A DNA stretch of 6,087 nt, from assembly GCA_030606465.1 (NCBI GenBank), contig JAUWGL010000056.1:1-6087 (forward strand), read 5' to 3'. A model generated the notes under the pieces. That model was not told where the DNA came from, ran no database searches, and worked only from the letters and a program-made list of their open reading frames with translations. The DNA is from Thermoplasmata archaeon. GTDB lineage: Archaea > Thermoplasmatota > E2 > DHVEG-1. Made by a program: the position numbers and the translations under genes. Positions 1 through 5,815 of this stretch are shown here, in pieces (within the stretch, counting starts at the first letter, position 1; each line of letters opens with the position of its first letter).

Positions 1-1595
1 AGTAGCTGATGTATTAATGGATGATTTTGCAGGAAGTTTAGGAATGGTGTGTTGATTGCTTTGTTTTTTGGCATGCTGACTTCCAGTGTGGCCCAGTCGC
101 TTTCAGCATCAAATACATCCTTAGCCTTACATTCAATTGTATAAGTCCCCTTTTCACCCCATGCATGAAGTTCAAATAATTCAACACCTGAAATACACTC
201 TCCGATCCAGGCATTGGGCTCACCATCACCCCAATCTATCCAGTAAAATACATTGTCACCATTTGGATCTGTTGTAACAAAAGTATACTCATGTTCAACC
301 CCTACTTCACCATTTGGAGGTCCTGTAATTATAGGAGTTTCTGGTGGTAAGTTCTGAGGTCCAAAGCAAAATACATTGTCGTAAGTTAAAATGAATAATT
401 TATTATCAACAATCGCTGGTGAAGATATTACTTCATTTCCTGAATCATAATCCCAAATATGATTACCATTTAAAGCATTTAAACAATAAATAAAAAAATC
501 ATTTGAGCCAAAGTAAACCTTACCATCTGCTAAAGCTGGTGATGATAAAACCATATCACCTGTTTGATAATCCCAATCCAAATTTCCATCCATATCTAAA
601 CAATAGAAATATCCATTTGTTGAACCAAAGTAGATATTACCATTTGCAATTGCTGGTGTGGAAATAATGGGCAGGGTAGTATCATAAGTCCATGAAACAC
701 TTCCATCTGATTCATCTAAACAATATAAGTTTCCATCATCTGAGCCCACATAGATTTCACCATCAACAATAGTAGGAGATGCTTCACTTGAATATGTTAG
801 CGTTTTCCATTCAATTTCATTTTCCTCAATTACTCCATTGGTATTTGGATCATCTAAAGGCAGACAATAAAAATATGCTGCTGAACCAATATAGACTCTA
901 TTATTCGCAATAGCTGGAGATGAACCACAAAATCCATCTGTATCAAAAGTCCAAATCAAATTGCCATTATTACTATCTAAACAATATAAGTTACCTTTAT
1001 TAGGATTTGCAGGGTTAACACCAATATATAATTTGTTATTATAAATCACTGGTGATGATGTTATAGAAGTCAACGGTTCATTAGTCGAAAACTGAAGCAC
1101 TCCTGTTGTTGCATCCCAACAGTATATAGTACCATTTGTATCCCCAACATAGACAAATCCATCTGCAACAGCGGGTGAAGATACGATGTCTTGAGAAGCT
1201 GTCTTTTTCCATAGTTCAATTCCATATTTATCTAAACAATATAGAAACTCATTTATACCTACATAGACCTTATCATCAACAACTGCAGTGGATGAAACAG
1301 TTGTACCTCCGCCAGTTGGAAATGCCCAGAATATATTATCAGAATCTGGGGCAGAAGAAGTTGAATATCCAGTATGTTTTATATCATGATGAAACATTGG
1401 CCACCAATCAGTAGATGATGAAGTATAAAGCTCCTCTTCATTTATTTGAGTATTATCACTAATGGTTTTTGTTTCTTCATCTTTTAAATCAGTTATTTTA
1501 CTAACATTCCCACTTATACTCGGTGTAGTACTTGCTCCAAGGAATAGGATTATTATTCCAAATACTATTCCTGTTCTCAATATTCTACTTTTCAT
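1..1595 (-). CDS. Secreted PQQ-like eight-bladed beta-propeller protein with PKD-type domain (C-terminus cut by window edge)
   Basis: Open reading frame from ATG at 1595 with no stop to the window edge: 531 full codons, probably only a few residues short of complete. A GGAGGT site 8 bases upstream fixes the start. Residues 1-21 form a signal peptide (basic n-region, hydrophobic stretch about 9-20), so the protein is exported. About residues 63-77 contain the WPMFHHD..HTGYS leader often seen before PQQ-like propellers. Residues about 88-411 hold eight repeats of the type SSPAI.DGKVYVGS.DG.LYCLD...G...W, the PQQ/BamB-like propeller blade. Every blade has a Cys in the YCLD position (about residues 120, 159, 205, 244, 292, 332, 371, 410). 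Residues about 417-507 look like a PKD/Ig-like domain (DPNGD, WIDWGDG, GTYTIECKAKD). A short tail follows (MPKN, then TPFLNFLQNHP) resembling that of the neighbouring peptidase. No enzyme motif is visible; a surface scaffold or adhesion role is inferred, and PQQ cofactor binding is not implied. Confidence 0.9.
   Translation of the reverse strand, partial: MKSRILRTGIVFGIIILFLGASTTPSISGNVSKITDLKDEETKTISDNTQINEEELYTSSSTDWWPMFHHDIKHTGYSTSSAPDSDNIFWAFPTGGGTTVSSTAVVDDKVYVGINEFLYCLDKYGIELWKKTASQDIVSSPAVADGFVYVGDTNGTIYCWDATTGVLQFSTNEPLTSITSSPVIYNNKLYIGVNPANPNKGNLYCLDSNNGNLIWTFDTDGFCGSSPAIANNRVYIGSAAYFYCLPLDDPNTNGVIEENEIEWKTLTYSSEASPTIVDGEIYVGSDDGNLYCLDESDGSVSWTYDTTLPIISTPAIANGNIYFGSTNGYFYCLDMDGNLDWDYQTGDMVLSSPALADGKVYFGSNDFFIYCLNALNGNHIWDYDSGNEVISSPAIVDNKLFILTYDNVFCFGPQNLPPETPIITGPPNGEVGVEHEYTFVTTDPNGDNVFYWIDWGDGEPNAWIGECISGVELFELHAWGEKGTYTIECKAKDVFDAESDWATLEVSMPKNKAINTPFLNFLQNHPLIHQL
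714..1243 (-). repeat. DNA-level blade repeat within the propeller gene
   Basis: The plus-strand 18-mer ATCTAAACAATATAAGTT occurs identically at 714-731 and 975-992, and its first 14 bases recur at 1230-1243. A shortened version (ATCTAAACAATAG) lies near 594-606. It encodes the NLYCLD strand of successive blades. Identity at third codon positions suggests either blade duplication that is not very old or gene conversion between blades. These are coding repeats, not a mobile element. Confidence 0.7.
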
Positions 1596-1603
1596 CTTTT
1601 TCT

Positions 1604-1609
1604 ACCTCC
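1604..1609 (-). promoter_or_regulatory. Strong Shine-Dalgarno site of the propeller gene
   Basis: On the minus strand GGTGGAGGTAG precedes the ATG, with GGAGGT 8 bases from the start codon. It decides the start at 1595. The same extended GGTGGAGGTA at the same distance precedes the C25 peptidase gene. Confidence 0.85.
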
Positions 1610-1647
1610 ACCAAATTATAATATAAGTATATGTATCTAAAAATTAC

Positions 1648-1657
1648 ATTTAAATCT
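1648..1657 (-). promoter_or_regulatory. Candidate TATA box of the propeller gene
   Basis: AGATTTAAAT on the minus strand, its downstream end 53 bases before the ATG. A start about 26 bases downstream of the box would give a leader of roughly 25-30 bases carrying the Shine-Dalgarno site. The identical 10-mer sits at a similar place before the C25 gene. The whole spacer is AT-rich, so the assignment is inferential. Confidence 0.5.
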
Positions 1658-1718
1658 ATGCAATATAAACAGGATAAAAATAGGAAATATTTAGACGTAA
1701 TTAGACTGATTCGACTTC

Positions 1719-1749
1719 AAAACAATATAATAAAAGAAAGAAAGAGATT
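1719..1749 (-). terminator. Pyrimidine/T-rich tract after the C25 peptidase gene
   Basis: Starting about 8 bases after the peptidase stop codon, the minus strand reads CTCTTTCTTTCTTTT and then ATTATATTGTTTT. Archaeal RNA polymerase commonly terminates in T-rich tracts without needing a hairpin, so this is a plausible terminator separating the peptidase from the propeller gene. The rest of the 162-base spacer (1596-1757) holds only the propeller promoter and a short TTAGAC direct repeat (1691-1696, 1701-1706). Confidence 0.4.
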
Positions 1750-1757
1750 GAGAAGGT

Positions 1758-4700
1758 TTAATTAACCAACCCAATTATTTGTCTTAACAGAGGGAACAGG
1801 TTCGGGAATTTCTCCAGTATATTGTTTAGGAATTGCATTAGTGGCCTGTTATGTGGTGTGTTCTTTTCTTTTGATATTGTTATGCTTAATGTTCCTTCAG
1901 CCCATTCCGCATAGCTGTCTATTGCTAGTACTTTGATATTGAAAGAGCCTATTTTACTCCATTTATGTGTAACTGTGTTCGGGTCATCTGGTGTGATGAT
2001 ATTATATGTATCATCTCCCCATTCTACTAAGTAGTATAATTCGCCTCCATCGGGATCAGTTCCTTCAACAGTATATGTATAGGTCTGCCCAGTTTTTAAA
2101 CTTGTAGGACCATCTATACTTGCTTTATTTGGTTGTTTGTTTAGAATATCTACAATCGTTAATGCAGTAACTTCTTTGTCATCATAGATGGCTTTAACGC
2201 TGACCCAATATACTCCTGGATCAACCCATTGTTTTGTCACCTCTTCACCAGTTGCATCATCATATTCACCATCGTTGTCTAAATCCCAAACATAATTATT
2301 AGGTTCCTCAGATGCAGAAGCCTCTAATTGGATAGAATCACCGGGGCAACTATTTCCATCGTCATTGCTTATCCTCAGATTCTCCTGTGCAGGAGGATAT
2401 CCACCCATCTTAAGGCTTGGATCACCAAGAAGTATCCAGCACTGTACCGTTTGCATATCCGCAGCGTCCCCTGTTCCAATGTTATCGATGTAGCTGCTAA
2501 GGGTATGAGCATATGCTTCTCCAAGAATATCATAACCTTCTGTACCATATTGCTTGAAGAACTCTGTAGTTATCCAGTTATCAACTCCGCCAGTGGTACA
2601 CCATTCTCCTAAAACACCAAAGCCATATCCTGTATTACCTATACAAGCAATAGCACCTCGTTTACTTAGTCGGGTAATCCACCAACTCCAACATTCAGCA
2701 GTAGGGTTACCATAAGAGTGCGTATTTTTAGAATTATCTCTATCGAGAAACGTTGTAAGCAATGTCACAGTACACAAACTATTATGGCACCCACCAACTA
2801 CAACAACAGGATTTTTGTAATCATTTGTTAATTTATTCATTGGGAGAAACGGAGGAAAGTCCACAAGATCAATTACTTGAAGCCCGTCTACATCGCCATT
2901 TCTCCGGTTTCCAGGGATACCTGGATAATGATTCATCCATACCGCTGGGCTTCCATGTCCTGAGAAGAACGTAAAACCGCTTCCTTGACTAAATGCATTT
3001 ATGACATCCTGCTGACCTGTAAACGATCCATCGGAGCTCCAAAGGAATTCTTTCTGAAAATCATTAGGCATGTAGTATGGACCTCCAGCTCGGTCATGCA
3101 ACAGTACTTCACCTGTTGTCCATTCTCCTTCATAGTACATCTCTGTTCCAATTCTTTCATCTTCGAAAACTATATCGTTATTGCTGTTTTTAATCCAAAC
3201 TTTTATATCTGTTACATTTCCATAGGGCTTTGGATCATAGGATTTTCCTCGGATGTACAGGATTCCATTTTTGTATTCAACTTTTGCCCAATGAGTGTGA
3301 GCATTACAGTAAGCCTCATTTTCAGGTGGATCATACATGTAGTCACTGTTTCCAAGTATGTCACCATCTGAAACTGATACAATTTCAGCTACAGGATTAA
3401 AAGGATACTGTAAGTTTGTTATAAGATGATCATCATGATTGAAAGTTAAGGATGTTGCTTTTGTCCTATCAAGAGTAATTGGTATTTCATCTATTGGTCC
3501 AGAAACCATCTCAGGGTTTGTACTTTGCGCATAAATCGTATACTCTCCATTTGGAAACTCGATCTCATCATTTACATCCCACTGAATGTTAAGATTCTCT
3601 TGATCAAGGAATCCATCTCCGGATACAAGGAGCATCTTTTTAAACCAATCACTACCATATGCGTTTGTCTCATAGTTAATAATTTTATCAACTACGCTTT
3701 TTACTTCATCTGTGTTTCTACATGCTAATCTGCCCAAAGCTACATCTGGATAGAGATCTAGCTTATCTGCAAAAGCTCCATACTCAGCAAATTTACCATC
3801 TCCATCTGAATCCCAGTCATCAAAGACACCACCATCTTTGTAGATATCTGAATAATAGAGATCACATAAAAGTCCAGGTTCATACTGTTTGAGATTAGTG
3901 TATCTTACAGGAAGATGCCAGTCCTTTATACCATAATTTATGTCCTCTTTTGGGTCAGCCCATATAAGTGATTTTAAACCACCTACAAGCAAAACATACT
4001 TTACATCCCAGTCTTCCAATGCATCTTTTATGAAATACTTGATCTCTTCAGGTGCATCTCTGTAATCATATTCATCATATATGTCTTCAGTTGTCTTAAG
4101 TATTGTACTCATACCAAAGCTAATCTTATGCTCAACTAACTTCTCGAGATCACTAGAAAATTCTTCTGGAGCGATAACCACCAGATCGTATGCACTATTT
4201 GCAGGGAATGGATCACCATTGGGTTCCTCATAGGTTATTTTTAAATCAATGTTTTCAGTATAGTAGACAGTATCAGTCCCTGGGCTGTATCTAACTGGAT
4301 AGGCATTAATTGTCACCAATGTTTTATGTTCCATGTTTTTATCAAGTCCAACACCCACATTGTAACTATACCAATCATCTGGGAACAACTCCTCTGAGTT
4401 GTAAACCATTTCATCCATAACTGTTTTAGCAGAACTAACAGTCACACTTTTTATCTGTGGTTGCGGAGCAGGCATAATTTTCTCAGATAAAACCATGCTA
4501 TTTACCTCTTGAGTTTCACATGTAATATCATTTATTTTTGCTCCAAATGGTAAAATCAAGGTTTCCGTATAGACTGGAAGCATTGGTTTTCCAGCGTTAA
4601 AAATACGATTGTTACTCCCTTCAACTTCAATTTCTACGAATGACTCCTTTTCTATGATGTTCGGTTCTAAGAAACTCAAACTCACGGTTTCTAGTTTTTC

Positions 4701-4781
4701 ATCAGCTTCATTTCCTATTCCTATTATAGCAAAACCACTAAACACGAGTAGCCCTACCACAAAATATGACAATTTTTTCAT
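1758..4781 (-). CDS. Secreted C25-family (gingipain-like) cysteine peptidase with PKD-type domains
   Basis: Complete protein of 1007 residues. Residues 1-22 are a signal peptide, so it acts outside the cell. Residues about 30-190 resemble the beta-rich propeptide of C25 peptidases. The catalytic fold starts near YDLVVIAPEEF (198-208) and continues through YVLLVGG (262-268), an acidic, probably calcium-binding DSDGDGK loop (324-330), DVALGRLACRN (346-356) and KMLLVSGDGF (382-391). After a long insert come FFSGHGSPAVW (His609) and VVVGGCHNS (Cys665), the His/Cys dyad of the family, then LLGDPSLKMGG (784-794), the conserved end of the domain. Two PKD-like domains follow (about 800-882 and 883-972; DLDNDGEYDD, DPDGG, VEWGDDT), then a hydrophobic C-terminal tail (about 974-1007). 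The match to gingipain is strong for the dyad and GDPSL end. Substrate specificity (Arg, Lys or other) cannot be read from the sequence. It is preceded by its own promoter and Shine-Dalgarno site. Confidence 0.93.
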   Translation of the reverse strand: MKKLSYFVVGLLVFSGFAIIGIGNEADEKLETVSLSFLEPNIIEKESFVEIEVEGSNNRIFNAGKPMLPVYTETLILPFGAKINDITCETQEVNSMVLSEKIMPAPQPQIKSVTVSSAKTVMDEMVYNSEELFPDDWYSYNVGVGLDKNMEHKTLVTINAYPVRYSPGTDTVYYTENIDLKITYEEPNGDPFPANSAYDLVVIAPEEFSSDLEKLVEHKISFGMSTILKTTEDIYDEYDYRDAPEEIKYFIKDALEDWDVKYVLLVGGLKSLIWADPKEDINYGIKDWHLPVRYTNLKQYEPGLLCDLYYSDIYKDGGVFDDWDSDGDGKFAEYGAFADKLDLYPDVALGRLACRNTDEVKSVVDKIINYETNAYGSDWFKKMLLVSGDGFLDQENLNIQWDVNDEIEFPNGEYTIYAQSTNPEMVSGPIDEIPITLDRTKATSLTFNHDDHLITNLQYPFNPVAEIVSVSDGDILGNSDYMYDPPENEAYCNAHTHWAKVEYKNGILYIRGKSYDPKPYGNVTDIKVWIKNSNNDIVFEDERIGTEMYYEGEWTTGEVLLHDRAGGPYYMPNDFQKEFLWSSDGSFTGQQDVINAFSQGSGFTFFSGHGSPAVWMNHYPGIPGNRRNGDVDGLQVIDLVDFPPFLPMNKLTNDYKNPVVVVGGCHNSLCTVTLLTTFLDRDNSKNTHSYGNPTAECWSWWITRLSKRGAIACIGNTGYGFGVLGEWCTTGGVDNWITTEFFKQYGTEGYDILGEAYAHTLSSYIDNIGTGDAADMQTVQCWILLGDPSLKMGGYPPAQENLRISNDDGNSCPGDSIQLEASASEEPNNYVWDLDNDGEYDDATGEEVTKQWVDPGVYWVSVKAIYDDKEVTALTIVDILNKQPNKASIDGPTSLKTGQTYTYTVEGTDPDGGELYYLVEWGDDTYNIITPDDPNTVTHKWSKIGSFNIKVLAIDSYAEWAEGTLSITISKEKNTPHNRPLMQFLNNILEKFPNLFPLLRQIIGLVN

Positions 4782-4789
4782 GTTTTTTT

Positions 4790-4795
4790 ACCTCC
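4790..4795 (-). promoter_or_regulatory. Strong Shine-Dalgarno site of the C25 peptidase gene
   Basis: The minus strand reads AGGTGGAGGTAAAAAAAC then ATG, with GGAGGT 8 bases before the start. It confirms the start at 4781. It matches the propeller gene's site over GGTGGAGGTA. Confidence 0.85.
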
Positions 4796-4828
4796 ACCTA
4801 ATTAACAACTGTTAAATGCGTTTTAATT

Positions 4829-4838
4829 ATTTAAATCT
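4829..4838 (-). promoter_or_regulatory. Candidate TATA box of the C25 peptidase gene
   Basis: AGATTTAAAT on the minus strand, 48 bases before the ATG and preceded by a purine-rich stretch (AAGA) that fits a BRE-like position. Transcription about 26 bases downstream would leave a leader of about 20-25 bases with the Shine-Dalgarno site in it. The identical box precedes the propeller gene. Confidence 0.5.
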
Positions 4839-4876
4839 TCTTATACATTGGTATGTAACATAAGTTCTTGGACACC

Positions 4877-4943
4877 ATGATAAAAATGAAATATCTTGTT
4901 AATCAATCATCCAAATCAATAACTGTCCTATTATTTTTATCAT
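4877..4943. repeat. 11-bp inverted repeat enclosing two AATCAAT copies, upstream of the C25 gene
   Basis: ATGATAAAAAT at 4877-4887 is the exact reverse complement of ATTTTTATCAT at 4933-4943. Inside the 45-base spacer AATCAAT occurs twice (4901-4907 and 4914-4920), 13 bases apart. The set lies about 40-105 bases upstream of the candidate TATA box of the peptidase gene and could be a regulator binding region. AT-rich composition makes a chance repeat possible. Confidence 0.35.
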
Positions 4944-5004
4944 ATACTACATAAATAAAAAAAATAACTTACCTGTACAAAAAAGAGGGTTCAGAAAATA
5001 AAAC

Positions 5005-5112
5005 AAAAAAAAATAAAAATCATTGAAATTTGTTGGGCGAGGAGAGGTTGAGGGTGGTAAGGAGAGGAGGTGAAAGGATGAGAAAAAATTTTTCTCCTCC
5101 AGCCCAACGGTT
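5005..5112 (-). ncRNA. Candidate small structured RNA (stem with pyrimidine-rich loop, T-tract end)
   Basis: On the minus strand a TATA-like CTTTTAAAG (5144-5136) lies about 26 bases before 5112. There the sequence begins ACCGTTGGGC and enters a long stem that closes with GCCCAAC at 5038-5032. A T-rich tract with nine consecutive T (5013-5005) follows, a typical archaeal termination site. The loop is almost all pyrimidine and contains UCACCUCCU, matching the 3' end of 16S rRNA. Promoter spacing, stem and T-tract together are the evidence; no known RNA family was recognised. Alternatives are a 3' structural element of the scpB transcript, or a plus-strand leader with a tiny reading frame. Confidence 0.3.
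5032..5108. repeat. 14-bp inverted repeat (stem-loop) around a purine-biased tract
   Basis: GTTGGGCGAGGAGA at 5032-5045 pairs with TCTCCTC (5093-5099) and GCCCAAC (5102-5108), the only interruption being a two-base CA bulge at 5100-5101. On the plus strand two further U-G pairs (5031/5109 and 5030/5110) could extend it. The 50 bases from 5039 to 5088 have no C and only six T on the plus strand. A second smaller hairpin, GAGAAAAA with TTTTTCTC, sits at 5080-5096 and would compete with the main stem. Confidence 0.75.
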
Positions 5113-5135
5113 ATATACTATTCTTTGAAATTCGC

Positions 5136-5144
5136 CTTTAAAAG
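5136..5144 (-). promoter_or_regulatory. TATA-like box upstream of the candidate small RNA
   Basis: CTTTTAAAG on the minus strand, centred at 5140. The expected start about 26 bases downstream falls at about 5112-5114, directly before the stem. TATATAA at 5117-5111 is a second TATA-like match, but it would start transcription inside the stem. Confidence 0.3.
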
Positions 5145-5188
5145 ATCTTGTTGTACAACCGTTACCAACCCTCTTTACAGCTCTTACC

Positions 5189-5202
5189 AAAAAAACTAGT
5201 TT
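5189..5202 (-). terminator. Candidate terminator of scpB
   Basis: Twenty-four bases after the scpB stop, the minus strand has the palindrome AAACTAGTTT (5202-5193) running into seven T in a row (5195-5189). A T-run this close to the stop fits an archaeal terminator. Confidence 0.4.
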
Positions 5203-5226
5203 AGACTGTTTCCTTGTTTAAAGATA

Positions 5227-5763
5227 TTATTTTTCCTCTGCTTTTTTTACGCTGCCAGCTACTTTTTTTACAAGAAAATCTCGTATTTCTTCAGGTTTTG
5301 TACTGTCAATACCAAAATACTCAGGGAAAAGCTTTGTTGTCGTAAGCATCTCAGTAGTCCCATGTTTTTTCGTATGAATAAGCCGCTTATCAGCAAGCTC
5401 ATCTACATGCTCATAAGCCTTGGTTCCAATCATCCGCCGTAGATTGGATTGTTTAAGAGGCTGATGAAACGCAATAAGAGTCAATGTTTTCAAAAGATGA
5501 TCCTCTATTTCAGGGTCTGTAACCATGATAGTTTGATCAGCATACTGTTTTTTTACCTGCATTGTAAACTTGTCACCAGCTTTAATTAACTCCATACTGG
5601 TTTCATTTTTACGTGTCACATTGTAGTCCTCAATTAATTCTTCTAGTGTTTTTTTGATTTTGTTAGAAGTTAGACCAGTTACCTCCTTAATCTCGTTAAT
5701 GCTAACAGGATTACTAGCTGAAAAAATTACGGATTCAACTAAACGTTTCTCCTTAACGCTCAT
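5227..5763 (-). CDS. scpB: Segregation and condensation protein B (ScpB)
   Basis: 178 residues. ScpB is a kleisin-associated winged-helix protein that binds ScpA and acts with SMC in chromosome organisation and segregation in the cytoplasm. Two winged-helix units are visible: residues about 5-70 (VESVIFSASNPVSINEIKEV, then a lysine-rich helix and ELIKAGDKFTMQV) and about 85-155. The second carries the family's most conserved part, LTLIAFHQPLKQSNLRRMIG (94-113), then VDELADKRLI and the TTTKLFPEYFGID end (140-152). The C-terminal 25 residues are charged and probably disordered. Length is typical for the family. The start is supported by GGGGT (5771-5775), a weaker Shine-Dalgarno match 7 bases upstream. 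No scpA or smc gene lies in the window and both flanking spacers are long, so it appears to be transcribed alone. Confidence 0.9.
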   Translation of the reverse strand: MSVKEKRLVESVIFSASNPVSINEIKEVTGLTSNKIKKTLEELIEDYNVTRKNETSMELIKAGDKFTMQVKKQYADQTIMVTDPEIEDHLLKTLTLIAFHQPLKQSNLRRMIGTKAYEHVDELADKRLIHTKKHGTTEMLTTTKLFPEYFGIDSTKPEEIRDFLVKKVAGSVKKAEEK

Positions 5764-5807
5764 ACTACTTACCCCAAATGTTTATTTTAACTATATCCCA
5801 TGTTTTT

Positions 5808-5815
5808 AATATATA
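5808..5815 (-). promoter_or_regulatory. Candidate TATA box of scpB
   Basis: TATATATT on the minus strand, about 45-52 bases before the ATG, predicting a leader of about 20-25 bases. A second good box, TTTTATAAA (5898-5890), lies farther upstream. Because it is nearly palindromic, that box could serve either strand. Confidence 0.45.

Larger units (their letters stand above)
4973..5180. repeat. Imperfect inverted repeats bounding a ~208-base intergenic segment
   Basis: AAAGAGGGTT at 4982-4991 is the exact reverse complement of 5167-5176. CTGTA precedes it on the left (4973-4977) and its complement TACAG ends the right side (5176-5180). The left copy carries five extra bases between the two parts. 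CTTAC occurs just outside on both sides (4968-4972 and 5183-5187), but the right copy is two bases away from the repeat. A third related motif, GAGGGTGGTAA (5050-5060), complements TTACCAACCCTC (5163-5174) apart from one bulged base. This could be a small non-autonomous element or long-range RNA pairing; no transposase is present. Confidence 0.35.

Noticed and set aside
38..229. 63-codon minus-strand open frame
   Set aside because: It is an alternative frame inside the propeller gene, whose own frame runs uninterrupted through this stretch and encodes the PKD-type domain.
1691..1706. TTAGAC direct repeat, and TTAGACTG recurring downstream of scpB near 5201
   Set aside because: The motif is too short and lies at a different distance from each stop codon; likely chance.
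2328..3728. Several plus-strand open frames of 67-128 codons opposite the peptidase gene
   Set aside because: They lie antisense to a well-supported 1007-residue protein, are Cys/Ile/Ser-rich and have no recognisable domain, so they are shadows.
4921..5020. A-rich tracts on the plus strand examined as a possible CRISPR leader
   Set aside because: No regularly spaced identical repeats or spacers follow, so there is no CRISPR array.
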